Source of the DNA: Pseudomonadota bacterium
GTDB taxonomy: Bacteria; Pseudomonadota; Gammaproteobacteria; Burkholderiales; Burkholderiaceae_B
DNA: 64,000 bases
Direction: 5' to 3'
Assembly (NCBI GenBank): GCA_023425645.1
Contig: JAFACG010000026.1
Coordinates: 1 to 64,000 of the forward strand
The position numbers and the translations under genes are program-made. The notes under the pieces are model-generated. The model had not been told where the DNA came from, did no database searches, and saw only the letters and a list, made by a program, of their open reading frames with translations. Below, piece by piece: positions 54,980 to 64,000 of the stretch (position 1 is its first letter; the number at the start of each line of letters is the position of its first letter).

Positions 54980-55165
54980 TTATTTATCCGACCACAGCAC
55001 GCCGGCGGTCGCCCAGTTTTCGCGCTTGACGTCGGTGAAGACCACGTCCACGGCCTCGGGGCCGCAGCCCAGTACGCGGCAGGCTTCGTTGGTCAGTGCT
55101 TCGGCCAGGGCGCGCTTGGTTTCCACGGGACGGCCCTCGAACAGTTGTACGTTGATGGTAGGCAT
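54980..55165 (-). CDS. 4-oxalocrotonate tautomerase-like protein
   Basis: The 61-aa protein begins MPTINVQLFEGRPVETKRAL with Pro2, which becomes the catalytic N-terminal proline after Met removal, and has the Arg region DVKRENWATAG. This is the size and shape of the 4-OT family (enol-keto isomerases). The substrate is unknown; in this place it may act on a ureide or sugar-acid intermediate. It follows the aldolase gene by 32 bases. Confidence 0.88.
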   Translation of the reverse strand: MPTINVQLFEGRPVETKRALAEALTNEACRVLGCGPEAVDVVFTDVKRENWATAGVLWSDK

Positions 55166-55197
55166 GGGTTGCTCCGTATTGGGATTGGAATGGGTTG

Positions 55198-55988
55198 CTA
55201 CAGGCAGAAGTCCGGTTCGGACTGATGCAGCTTGCGCAGCAGGGCAGGCCATTCTAGCAAGCCTTCGGGCTGGGAGCCGGGTAAGAGCTGGCGATGCGTC
55301 AGGTCCAGGATGTCGCGCGACGGCATGTGCAGGTCCGTGCCTGCGGCCATGGCCGACAGCTGGATGCGGCAGGCGCGCTCCAGCGTATCCATCAGGATGT
55401 AGGCCTCGGCCACGGTGCGCCCGCAAGTCAGGCCGCCATGGTTGCGCAGCAGCATGGCGGGATGCCGGCCCAGTTCCTGCACCAGGAGCTCCTGCTCCTG
55501 CGCCGGGAAGGCCAGGCCGGCGTAGTCGTGGTAGGCGATGTCGTTCCAGAAGCGCATGGCGTGCTGGGACAGGGGCAGCAGCCCGCATTGCAGCGCCGAG
55601 ACCGCGATGGTGGCGTCGGTGTGCAGGTGGATGACGCAGTGCGCGTCTTCGCGGGCGCGGTGCACCGCGCCATGGATGGCGAAGCCGCTGGGGTTGGCCT
55701 TGCGGTCGGTGCCGTCCGCCACTCGCCCTTGCGTGTCGATCAGCAGCAGGTTGGAGGCGCGGATCTCGTCGAAGCGCAGGCCGAAGGGGTTGATGAGAAA
55801 GACGTCGTCGCGGCCCGGCAGGCGCAGCGAGATGTGCGTGTAGATGATGTCGTCCCAGCCTTGCCGGGCCGCCAGGCGGTAGCAGGCGGCCAGATTGACC
55901 CGGGCGCGCATTCGGCCTGATCCACGCCGTCCGGACGTCCGGCGTAGATCGCCTGGATGTCCGGAGTGATCGGACAGGACTCGCTCAT
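55198..55988 (-). pseudogene. Class II aldolase/adducin gene with a frameshift near its start
   Basis: From ATG 55911 an intact 237-aa frame encodes a class II aldolase domain: GWDDIIYTHISLRLPG, NPFGLRFDEI, the metal histidines in VIHLHTDATIA, and LLRNHGGLTCGRTVAEAY. The natural start seems to be ATG 55988, which overlaps the allA stop (ATGA) and encodes MSESCPITPDIQAIYAGRPD and then GVDQAE. At about 55910 the frame shifts by one base; adding one base would join QAE to RARVNLAACYRLA. The shorter frame may still give protein, but its start has a poor ribosome site. The reaction (aldol cleavage, decarboxylation or dehydration of a sugar acid) is unknown. Confidence 0.7.
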
Positions 55989-56497
55989 GCCTGGGCCGTT
56001 TCCAGTTCGGCGATGACGGCGTGCTCTTCGAGCTGGATGACGTCGCAGTTGTCGCCGGGGCCCTTGCGGTCGATCACGATGAAGTCGGCCACCTGGTTCA
56101 GGGCCATCAGGGGGTGGTGCCAGACGCCGGTGGCATAGTTGACGCCCTGGTCGCCGCGCGCCAGGAACAGACGCAGGTCGGCGGCCTTGGGCGCGTCGCC
56201 GGCGGGCGCCACGATCACCAGGTAAGGCTGGCCCGACTGGGGAATGAAGGCCTGGCTGCCCTTGGGGTGGCGTTCCATCATTTCGACCTTGAACGGCAGG
56301 CTGCGAGGCTGGCCGCGGAAGATGGACACGATGGCGCGGCCGTCGGCGCCTGGGTCGATGTTGGCCAGGTCGTGGTAGCGCTCGGTATTGCCTTCATTGA
56401 TGGTGAAGTGGTTCACGGCGTCGGAGGCCTCGATGACGTCGCCAAAGGGAGCGAAGGCGTCGGCGGTGAGGGTTTCCAGTTTCAGGGTGATGGTCAT
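55985..56497 (-). CDS. allA: Ureidoglycolate lyase
   Basis: The 170-aa cupin-like protein shows LTADAFAPFGDVIEA, VSIFRGQPRSLPFKVEMMER, HPKGSQAFIPQSGQPYLVIV and GVNYATGVWHHPLMAL with the His pair, all typical of AllA. It splits (S)-ureidoglycolate into glyoxylate and urea, linking purine breakdown to Gcl. The stop overlaps the next gene's start (ATGA). Confidence 0.95.
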   Translation of the reverse strand: MTITLKLETLTADAFAPFGDVIEASDAVNHFTINEGNTERYHDLANIDPGADGRAIVSIFRGQPRSLPFKVEMMERHPKGSQAFIPQSGQPYLVIVAPAGDAPKAADLRLFLARGDQGVNYATGVWHHPLMALNQVADFIVIDRKGPGDNCDVIQLEEHAVIAELETAQA

Positions 56498-56563
56498 GGC
56501 GTGTCCTGGTAATGGCCGGAGCAGGGTTCGGGAGCCGCGCTGCGCCGGGCCGGGTTGAGGAAA

Positions 56564-56607
56564 TGAAAAACGGGACCGCAGCGTGGCAGTTGCCTGCTTG
56601 CGGTCCC
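56564..56607 (-). terminator. Terminator of uraD
   Basis: On the minus strand GGGACCGCA pairs with TGCGGTCCC across an 18-base loop and is followed by GTTTTTC. It lies about 45 bases past the uraD stop, so uraD and allA are on separate transcripts. Confidence 0.75.
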
Positions 56608-56651
56608 GCTTGTGCGTGGGCTCTGCCGTTCAGGCGCTGATCGCGCCGCCG

Positions 56652-57179
56652 TCAGGCAAACAGGGCATCCAGGCGGAAACGGGCGATCTTGCCGATTTCG
56701 CGCAGGCAGGCCTGGAATTCGGTGTCGACGTCGTTGTTCAGGCGAGCATCCACTGTGTCCATGATTTGGTAACGCGTCAAGCCCTTGACGGCGATCACGA
56801 ACGGAAAGCCGAAGCGGTCGCGGTAGCTGGCGTTCAGGCCGCGCAGGCGGGCCAGCTCTTCGGCCGAGCACTGGTCCAGGCCGGCGCCGCGCTGCTCGCC
56901 CGTGGAGGCGGTGGTCAGGGTGCCTTCCTCGGCTTCCTTGCCGGCCAGTTCCGGGTGGGCGCAGATCAGGTTCTTCTTTTCTTCGTACGAGGCGCTGTTC
57001 ATGACATCCACCATGGTGGCGTGCAGCTCGTCCACGCTGTGGAAGGGGCGCTTGCTCCAGGTGCGCTCCGCCACCCAGGGGGAGTGTTCGAAGATGCCTT
57101 CCAGCTTGTTCACAAACTGGGCCTGATCCAGGCTGGACAGTTCGGTCAGGGCGGTGTCGGGAGTAAGGGTTTGGGTCAT
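56652..57179 (-). CDS. uraD: OHCU decarboxylase (2-oxo-4-hydroxy-4-carboxy-5-ureidoimidazoline decarboxylase)
   Basis: The 175-aa helical protein matches UraD: IFEHSPWVAERTWSKRPFHS, ICAHPELAGKEAEEGTLTTA with the catalytic His in the CAHPELAG motif, STGEQRGAGLD and YRDRFGFPFVIAVKGLT. It converts OHCU to (S)-allantoin, the third step from urate. Its usual partner, HIU hydrolase, is not in the window. It is divergent from a LysR gene with a palindromic site between. Confidence 0.95.
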   Translation of the reverse strand: MTQTLTPDTALTELSSLDQAQFVNKLEGIFEHSPWVAERTWSKRPFHSVDELHATMVDVMNSASYEEKKNLICAHPELAGKEAEEGTLTTASTGEQRGAGLDQCSAEELARLRGLNASYRDRFGFPFVIAVKGLTRYQIMDTVDARLNNDVDTEFQACLREIGKIARFRLDALFA

Positions 57180-57402
57180 GGTTCAGTCCGATTTTCTAGG
57201 AGTATTTATGCTAGCGAAAACGCCCGCGGGCAAGTGCATGAAAAGGGCCGTCTGCAACGTATCGGTGGTGATGGAGCGGAAGGGGCCGAGCTTGCGGTTC
57301 CGGGGCGCTTATATAGGAGGGTCTCCAGCCTATGGTCTTTTTATGTGCGACCAGTTTAAGATTTCTGATCATAAATAAAATAGAATTAGACTTATAAATG
57401 AT

Positions 57403-57418
57403 ATATGCCATGGCGTAT
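57403..57418. promoter_or_regulatory. Candidate LysR operator between uraD and its divergent regulator
   Basis: ATATGCCATGGCGTAT is a palindrome at 14 of 16 positions, in the form ATA-N10-TAT usual for LysR-type boxes. It is in the 293-base gap, in otherwise AT-rich DNA. No gene lies in this gap. Confidence 0.5.
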
Positions 57419-57472
57419 TCTGCGCATGTGCCAATATCGTGGCAGGAAAACTCGTGAGAAGGAGAGACCTTG

Positions 57473-58429
57473 ATGGCCGCCCGGCGTGGGGATAACCCGC
57501 TCGATACCTACCTGTTGAGGGTATTTTGCTTGCTAGTGACCGAACGCAGCGTTTCACGGACCGCGTTCAAGATGAACCAGTCGCAGCCCGCCATCAGCGC
57601 GGCGCTGCGGCGTTTGCGCGACATCATCGGCGATCCGCTGCTGGTGCGGGAAAAGGGCGGCATGGTGCCCACCGAGCGGGCGATCGCCCTGCTGGCGCAT
57701 GCCAAGGGCGCCCTGGCCGAGATCGACTGCATGGTCAATGCGCCGGGCAATTTCGATCCGCAGGTCAGCCGCAGCGAATTTCACATCGGCGCGCCGGACT
57801 ACCTGGCGCCCATGTTCATCGGCAGCGTGGTCGAGCGCATGCGCCGCGAAGCGCCCGAGGCGCGGCTGAACCTGCACGCGCTGGACGCCAATTTCGACTT
57901 CGAGCGTTCCCTGGCCGAGGGCGATCTGGACGTGGTCATCGGCAACTGGCCCGAGCCCCCGGACCGCATGCACCTGTCGGTGCTGCTGGAGGACCAGATC
58001 GTCTGCCTGGTGGCGGCCACGCATCCGCTGGCCCGCAAGGGCCTGACCATGGACGACTACCTGCGCGCCCGCCACGTCGTGCCCATGCCGTATTCGATCA
58101 ACCAGCGCGGCGTCATCGACACCACGCTGTCCGCGCTGCGCATCCAGCGCGACGAGAGCGTGATCGTGCAGTCCTTCTCGGCGGCGCCTTACCTGCTGCA
58201 GAACACCGACCTGGTGTTCACCACCGCGCGCCACTTCGCGGAGTTCTACTGCAAGCTGCTGCCGCTGGCGATCCTGGAGGCGCCGGTGGAGTTCCCGCCC
58301 ATGCGCTTCTACCAGCTCTGGCACGAGCGCAACCGGCACTCGCCCAGCCACCGCTGGCTGCGCCGCCTGCTGACCGAATGCGGCAACGAGCTGACCCCCA
58401 CCGAAGAACTGGTGCAGGCCAATCCGTAA
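57473..58429 (+). CDS. LysR-family regulator divergent from uraD
   Basis: From ATG 57473 (AAGGAGA upstream) the product is 318 aa. It has the LysR helix-turn-helix (LLRVFCLLVTERSVSRTAFK, NQSQPAISAALRRLRDII, LLVREKGGMVPTERA) of the NodD/LinR-like branch, then the effector domain (FHIGAPDYLAPMFIGSVVER, DVVIGNWPEPPDRMHLSVLL). It is placed to control uraD and perhaps the permease and allA transcripts in response to a purine breakdown product. Confidence 0.87.
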   Translation: MAARRGDNPLDTYLLRVFCLLVTERSVSRTAFKMNQSQPAISAALRRLRDIIGDPLLVREKGGMVPTERAIALLAHAKGALAEIDCMVNAPGNFDPQVSRSEFHIGAPDYLAPMFIGSVVERMRREAPEARLNLHALDANFDFERSLAEGDLDVVIGNWPEPPDRMHLSVLLEDQIVCLVAATHPLARKGLTMDDYLRARHVVPMPYSINQRGVIDTTLSALRIQRDESVIVQSFSAAPYLLQNTDLVFTTARHFAEFYCKLLPLAILEAPVEFPPMRFYQLWHERNRHSPSHRWLRRLLTECGNELTPTEELVQANP

Positions 58430-58615
58430 GCTTCGTAAAACGCTTGATTTCGGCTGCGCGCTCGGGCAAATTAGCGGGCTGCCGATTTCATGGGGGCCGC
58501 AGGTCCGATCGCGCTGATTTGCACAGATTTTGTTGCATTTAAAGCGACTGGTCACGGACAGAAGCTCAGCGGCAGGTTGATAATAATGCAGTCCTAACGT
58601 TCAGGGTGTCCCGCA

Positions 58616-59755
58616 GTGTCCTTACCTCAGATGGGGGAATCGTTTACCTGGTTGTATATCTGCGTCGTGGCCTTCATGGTCGGCGGGCTCATCGTGGCCT
58701 CCGAGCGCTGGCATGGCAGGTTGACCGGCGACAGCGATCTCAGCAAGCCCCAGGCCTTCCATTCCCGCCCCACTCCCCGCGTAGGCGGCCTGGCCGTGGT
58801 GGCGGGCAGTCTGGCCGGCCTGCTGGTGCTGGGCCCCAGCAACATGACGCTGACCTGGCTGTGGCCCGTCCTGTTCCTGGCGGCCATGCCCGTGTTCGTG
58901 GCCGGCCTGGTGGAGGACATCACCAAGGACGTGGGTTCGCTCAAGCGCCTGCTGGCGGCGTTCCTGTCCGCGGCCATCGCCTGGTGGCTGCTGGGCGGGG
59001 TGTCGCGCGTGGGCGTGAGCTGGGCGGACTGGGTCCTGGGCTTCTGGCCCATCTCCCTGCTGTTCACCATGATCGCGGTGGGCGGCTGCACGCACGCGCT
59101 GAACATCATCGACGGCATGAACGGCCTGGCCGGCATGATCGCCACCCTCATGGCCCTGTCCCTGGCCCTGGTGGCGCTGCAGGTGCAGGACTACCCCATC
59201 TTTCTGATCGCCGCCTCGCTGGCCTCGGCCACGCTGGGCTTTCTGGTGTGGAACTTCCCGTTCGGACGCGTGTTCCTGGGCGACGGCGGCGCTTATTTCC
59301 TGGGATTCATGCTGGCCGAGCTGGCGGTCCAGCTGGTGGTGCGCAATCCCAGCGTATCGCCGTTCTATGCCCTGGCCGTGCTGTTCTACCCGGTGTTCGA
59401 GACCATGTTCTCGATCTGGCGCCGCCGTTTCAAGCGCGGCGTGCCCGTGGACCAGCCCGATGCGCTGCACCTGCACCAGCTGGTGTTCCGTCGCCTGGTG
59501 CGCGCCACCTTCAGCCGCGACAGCACCGGTTCGCTGCCGGCCTTCTGCAATGCCATGACTTCGCCTTACCTGTGGGTGCTCGCCCTGATCGGCCTGGTTC
59601 CAGCCACGATCTGGTGGGACAATACCTGGGCGTTGTGCGCCAGCATGCTGGCCTTCTCACTGGTTTATATCTGGCTGTATTCCCGCCTGGTCTCCTGGCG
59701 GCGGCCGTCCTGGTTGCTGCTGCCTTCGGTCCGCAGGCGGGCGGACCGGGACTGA
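58616..59755 (+). CDS. WecA/MraY-family polyprenyl-phosphate HexNAc-1-phosphate transferase
   Basis: The 379-aa membrane protein from GTG 58616 (ATG 58631 is an alternative) has about ten helices and the family's cytoplasmic motifs: RPTPRVGGLAV, AGLVEDITKDVGSLKRL, HALNIIDGMNGLAGM and FLGDGGAYFLGFMLAELAVQ, with HLHQLVF near the C-terminus. It loads a sugar-1-phosphate on undecaprenyl phosphate, the first step of an O-antigen or capsule unit. It leads the polysaccharide cluster that runs to the window end. Confidence 0.9.
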   Translation: MSLPQMGESFTWLYICVVAFMVGGLIVASERWHGRLTGDSDLSKPQAFHSRPTPRVGGLAVVAGSLAGLLVLGPSNMTLTWLWPVLFLAAMPVFVAGLVEDITKDVGSLKRLLAAFLSAAIAWWLLGGVSRVGVSWADWVLGFWPISLLFTMIAVGGCTHALNIIDGMNGLAGMIATLMALSLALVALQVQDYPIFLIAASLASATLGFLVWNFPFGRVFLGDGGAYFLGFMLAELAVQLVVRNPSVSPFYALAVLFYPVFETMFSIWRRRFKRGVPVDQPDALHLHQLVFRRLVRATFSRDSTGSLPAFCNAMTSPYLWVLALIGLVPATIWWDNTWALCASMLAFSLVYIWLYSRLVSWRRPSWLLLPSVRRRADRD

Positions 59756-59802
59756 ATTTCCGGCCTTCGTGATAAATCCTTGCGCATCCCGCCTATTGGA
59801 GA

Positions 59803-61083
<1,281 letters not shown>

Positions 61084-62121
61084 ATGGATATTGCCATGAG
61101 TTCTGCATTCGAAAAGGCCCAGCAGCAGTTGCGCGACCAGCCACGGACCTGGCTGGTCACCGGCTGCGCCGGCTTCATAGGCTCCAACCTGCTGGAAGCG
61201 TTGCTGATGCTCGACCAGCAGGTGGTGGGCCTGGACAATTTCGCCACCGGCCACCAGTACAACCTGGACGAGGTGCGTGATCAGGTCGGCCCCGAGCGCT
61301 GGGCGCGCTTTCGCTTCATCGAGGGCGACATCCGCAACCTGGACGTCTGCCGCCAGGCGGTCGACGCAGTGGACTATGTGCTGCACCAGGCTGCACTGGG
61401 CTCGGTGCCGCGCTCGCTGAACGATCCGCTGACCTCCAACGAGGTCAACGTGAGCGGCGCGCTGAACATGATGGTGGCGGCCCGTGACGCCAAGGTGCAG
61501 GCATTCGTCTATGCGGCCTCCAGCTCCACCTACGGCGACCATCCCGGCCTGCCTAAGGTCGAGGACTGCATCGGCCGGCCGCTCTCGCCTTATGCGGTGA
61601 CCAAGTTCGTGAACGAGCTGTATGCGGACGTGTTCGCCCGCGCCTACGGCTTTTCCAGCGTGGGCCTGCGCTACTTCAATGTGTTCGGCAAGCGCCAGGA
61701 CCCCAACGGCGCCTATGCCGCCGTGATTCCCAAATGGGTGTCGGCCATGATCCAGGACCAGACCCTGCAGATCAATGGCGACGGCGAGACCAGCCGCGAC
61801 TTCTGCTTCATCGAGAACGTGGTGCAGATGAACATCCTGGCCGCGCTGAACCAGAAGCCGGGCTCGGCCGAAGTCTACAACGTGGCCGTGAATGCCCGCA
61901 CCAGCCTGAACCAGCTGTTCCAGTACCTGCAGACGGCGCTGGCGGCCAATGGCGTGACCTATACGCGCGAGCCCGTGCATGCGGATTTTCGCGCCGGAGA
62001 CGTGCGCCATTCGCAGGCGGACATCTCCAAGGCTCGTGAACAGTTGGGCTACGAGCCCAGCCACACCATCCAGCAGGGTCTGGACGTGGCCATGCCCTGG
62101 TATGTGGCGTTCCTGAGTTGA
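61084..62121 (+). CDS. UDP-N-acetylglucosamine 4-epimerase (TviC/WbpP type)
   Basis: The 345-aa SDR enzyme has the TviC-like leader ([20 protein letters not shown]), [52 protein letters not shown], and the catalytic [13 protein letters not shown] with Tyr and Lys. [20 protein letters not shown] is typical of WbpP. It starts right after the dehydrogenase stop (ATG 61084, with another ATG at 61096). It interconverts UDP-GlcNAc(A) and UDP-GalNAc(A). Confidence 0.92.
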   Translation: MDIAMSSAFEKAQQQLRDQPRTWLVTGCAGFIGSNLLEALLMLDQQVVGLDNFATGHQYNLDEVRDQVGPERWARFRFIEGDIRNLDVCRQAVDAVDYVLHQAALGSVPRSLNDPLTSNEVNVSGALNMMVAARDAKVQAFVYAASSSTYGDHPGLPKVEDCIGRPLSPYAVTKFVNELYADVFARAYGFSSVGLRYFNVFGKRQDPNGAYAAVIPKWVSAMIQDQTLQINGDGETSRDFCFIENVVQMNILAALNQKPGSAEVYNVAVNARTSLNQLFQYLQTALAANGVTYTREPVHADFRAGDVRHSQADISKAREQLGYEPSHTIQQGLDVAMPWYVAFLS

Positions 62122-63479
62122 CCCGGACCAGCCTGAAAAAACGCCTCTCCGGCCTGCATGCCGACCACCGCCGCATCGCCATGGGCGCGATGCGGGTGGC
62201 GTTTTTTCTGCTGCTGGGCAAGGCCGCGGGCGCATTCAAGGAAATGGCCGTGGCCTACCGCTACGGCGTGAGCGATGCGGTCGACGCCTATCAGTTCACC
62301 ATGGTCATGGCCAACTGGCTGCCGCTCACCCTGGTGGGCTCCATGTCCGTGGTGCTGATCCCCGTGCTGGTGCGCCTGCGCCGGCTCGAACCGGAGCAGC
62401 GGCGCCAATTCCTGGGAGAGATCAAGGCCTGGTGCGTGGTGCTGGGCTGCCTGCTGGGCGCGCTGATCTGGATCGCCTGGCCCTGGGTGCTGGAGTGGGC
62501 GGGCAAGGGCCTGAACGAGCAGGCCCGCCACATGAGCCAGGAACTGCTGTTCGCCTTCGCGCCCGCCGCCGTGCTGACCTTGATGATAGGCCTGAGCGCG
62601 GCGCGGCTGCGCGCCCATGAACGGCACATCAACACCTTGCTCGAGAGCGTGCCGGCCTTCGTCATCCTGGTGATGGTGCTGGCCGCCGGCGCGGATCCGG
62701 GCATAGGCCCCCTGTTGTGGGGCACGCTGCTGGGCCTGATCATTCAGGCCGTCTGGCTGCTGGTGCTGGCCTCGCGCGCCGACCAGGTCTGGGCCCGGCC
62801 CAGCCCGACGCTTCGTTCGGGCCAATGGCCCAACCTGCTCAAGGCGGCGACCATCATGTTGGTCGGGCAGGTGGCCATGAGCTTTGTCGGGCCCATAGAC
62901 CAATACACGGCAGCCAACCTGGGCGCCAATGCCAACGCCACGCTGGGTTACGCCAGCCGTCTCATTTCCCTGCTGCTGGGCGTGGGCGCCGCCTCGGTGG
63001 GCCGGGCCGCCCTGCCGGTACTGGCCGACATCCAGAGCCGGGGAGACCAGCATCGCGCCCGTTCGATGGCCCTGAAATGGTCGGCGCTGATGCTGCTGGC
63101 CGGGGCCGCGGCCGCGGGGGCGGGCATCGCGCTCGCGCCGTGGGGCGTGGCGCTGCTCTATGAGCGCGGCGCCTTTACGCCGGACAATACGGCCGCCGTC
63201 GCGCATGTCATGCGCTGGGGGCTGGTGCAACTGCCGTTTTATTTCGGGGTTCTGATCCTGGTCCAGCTGCTGGCCAGCCAGAACCGCTACAAGTCCATGG
63301 CGGCGATCGCCGTGGTCAATTTTCTGGTGAAGGCGGCCTTGAATCCGGTGCTGGCGGCCCGCATGGGCCCGGCGGGCATCATGCTCGCCACCAGCCTGAT
63401 GTATGCCGCTTCCTTCACGTGTTATTTCATCTTGGCTTTGAAGCCGGCCGGCGCCGTGGCGACCGGCTCGCAGGAATAG
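62118..63479 (+). CDS. MurJ/MviN-like MOP flippase (likely Wzx role)
   Basis: The 453-aa membrane protein uses TTG 62118, overlapping the epimerase stop by 4 bases. It has about 13-14 helices with the MviN pattern ([93 protein letters not shown]). In this cluster it probably flips the lipid-linked polysaccharide unit rather than lipid II, but this is inferred from neighbours. Confidence 0.85.
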   Translation: MTRTSLKKRLSGLHADHRRIAMGAMRVAFFLLLGKAAGAFKEMAVAYRYGVSDAVDAYQFTMVMANWLPLTLVGSMSVVLIPVLVRLRRLEPEQRRQFLGEIKAWCVVLGCLLGALIWIAWPWVLEWAGKGLNEQARHMSQELLFAFAPAAVLTLMIGLSAARLRAHERHINTLLESVPAFVILVMVLAAGADPGIGPLLWGTLLGLIIQAVWLLVLASRADQVWARPSPTLRSGQWPNLLKAATIMLVGQVAMSFVGPIDQYTAANLGANANATLGYASRLISLLLGVGAASVGRAALPVLADIQSRGDQHRARSMALKWSALMLLAGAAAAGAGIALAPWGVALLYERGAFTPDNTAAVAHVMRWGLVQLPFYFGVLILVQLLASQNRYKSMAAIAVVNFLVKAALNPVLAARMGPAGIMLATSLMYAASFTCYFILALKPAGAVATGSQE

Positions 63480-63485
63480 GAAAAC

Positions 63486-64000
63486 GTGCATAGTCAATCA
63501 GGATCCCGGCCGCATGTCATGCTGGTCATCCACTCGCTGGGCGGGGGAGGGGCCGAACGCGTCGCGGCGGACCTGAGCGCCGCCTGGACGGCGCGCGGGT
63601 ATCGGGTGTCGCTGGTCACCCAGGCGGGGACGGACAGGGACGCCTACGCGCTGGCTCCCGGCGTGGAGCGTCATGTGCTGGGCACCGCGGGCAACAGCCG
63701 CGGCCGCCTGCATGCCTTGTGGAACAACTGGCGGCGGGTGAGCCGTCTGCGCGCGCTGATGCGCCGCCACAAGCCGGACGTGGTGCTGGGCATGATGACC
63801 ACCTCGTCCGTGCTGGCGATCTCCGCCGCCAGGGGCCTGCCCTGCAAAGTGATCGCCACCGAGCACACGCATCCGCCCTCCCAGTCGCTGTCGACGTTCT
63901 GGCAGAAGGCGCGGCTGCGCACCTACCCCCAGGCGCAGGCCGTGGTGGCCCTGACCGCGGGCACCGCCGCCTGGCTGCGGGAGAATGTGCCGGGCAGCCA
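63486..64000 (+). CDS. GT4-type glycosyltransferase, 3' end outside the window
   Basis: From GTG 63486, 6 bases after the flippase stop, the frame is open to the end. It encodes PHVMLVIHSLGGGGAERVAA, DLSAAWTARGYRVSLVT, KPDVVLGMMTTSSVLAI and VIATEHTHPPSQS. The GGGGAERV loop and EHTHP segment are typical of GT4 glycosyltransferases acting on surface polysaccharides. About 171 residues are visible, the acceptor-binding half. Confidence 0.88.
   Translation, partial: MHSQSGSRPHVMLVIHSLGGGGAERVAADLSAAWTARGYRVSLVTQAGTDRDAYALAPGVERHVLGTAGNSRGRLHALWNNWRRVSRLRALMRRHKPDVVLGMMTTSSVLAISAARGLPCKVIATEHTHPPSQSLSTFWQKARLRTYPQAQAVVALTAGTAAWLRENVPGS

Overview
The window is high-GC DNA that reads as the chromosome of a betaproteobacterium of the family Alcaligenaceae (Bordetella/Achromobacter/Alcaligenes relatives). 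This rests on the gene set and product style: a MetRS of the dimerising type, Mrp-TamA-TamB, a cbb3 oxidase followed by SCO and Coq7, a Gcl/Hyi/GlxR cluster, several LysR regulators and a WbpO/WbpP-type polysaccharide start. The genus cannot be fixed from sequence reading alone. No tRNA, rRNA, CRISPR array, complete insertion sequence or prophage was seen.

Region 1-9.5 kb is accessory-looking: an atypical response regulator, a lone serine recombinase, the decayed tail of a GH13 glucosidase, small hypothetical proteins, two GNAT genes (one fused to a dimeric dUTPase), an MFS exporter with its divergent LysR gene, and the remnant of a YncE-like gene. At 9.5-18.3 kb there is a Fur-box-preceded TonB siderophore receptor, allE with a divergent LysR gene, a MerR regulator, a methyltransferase, a CDF metal exporter and a MscS channel. 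The stretch 18.3-37.2 kb is mostly housekeeping: rlmD, metG, mrp-tamA-tamB, dcd, an Orn/Lys/Arg decarboxylase, a flavoprotein, an isolated gcvH, an omega-aminotransferase and osmC-thyA-folA.

At 37.8-42.7 kb lies a compact respiratory cluster (a CcoS-CcoN fusion, CcoO, a one-haem CcoP-like cytochrome, SCO, a membrane protein, Coq7). A 1.2 kb gene-free stretch follows (42.7-43.87 kb). It holds two large palindromes and a terminator-ended segment that looks like a small RNA with an anti-Shine-Dalgarno loop. One palindrome is partly repeated at 33.9 kb.

From 43.9 to 58.4 kb the genes form a purine-to-central-metabolism block: a Tsx-like outer-membrane channel and an NCS2 permease for uptake; uraD, allA (and allE at 12 kb) for ureide breakdown to glyoxylate; gcl, hyi, glxR, a glycerate 2-kinase and a pyruvate kinase to carry glyoxylate to pyruvate; and LysR regulators beside gcl and uraD. 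The steps for urate oxidation, HIU hydrolysis, allantoinase and allantoate hydrolysis are not in the window. From 58.6 kb to the end a surface-polysaccharide cluster starts (WecA-like transferase, UDP-HexNAc 6-dehydrogenase, 4-epimerase, MurJ/MOP flippase, GT4 glycosyltransferase cut by the window edge).
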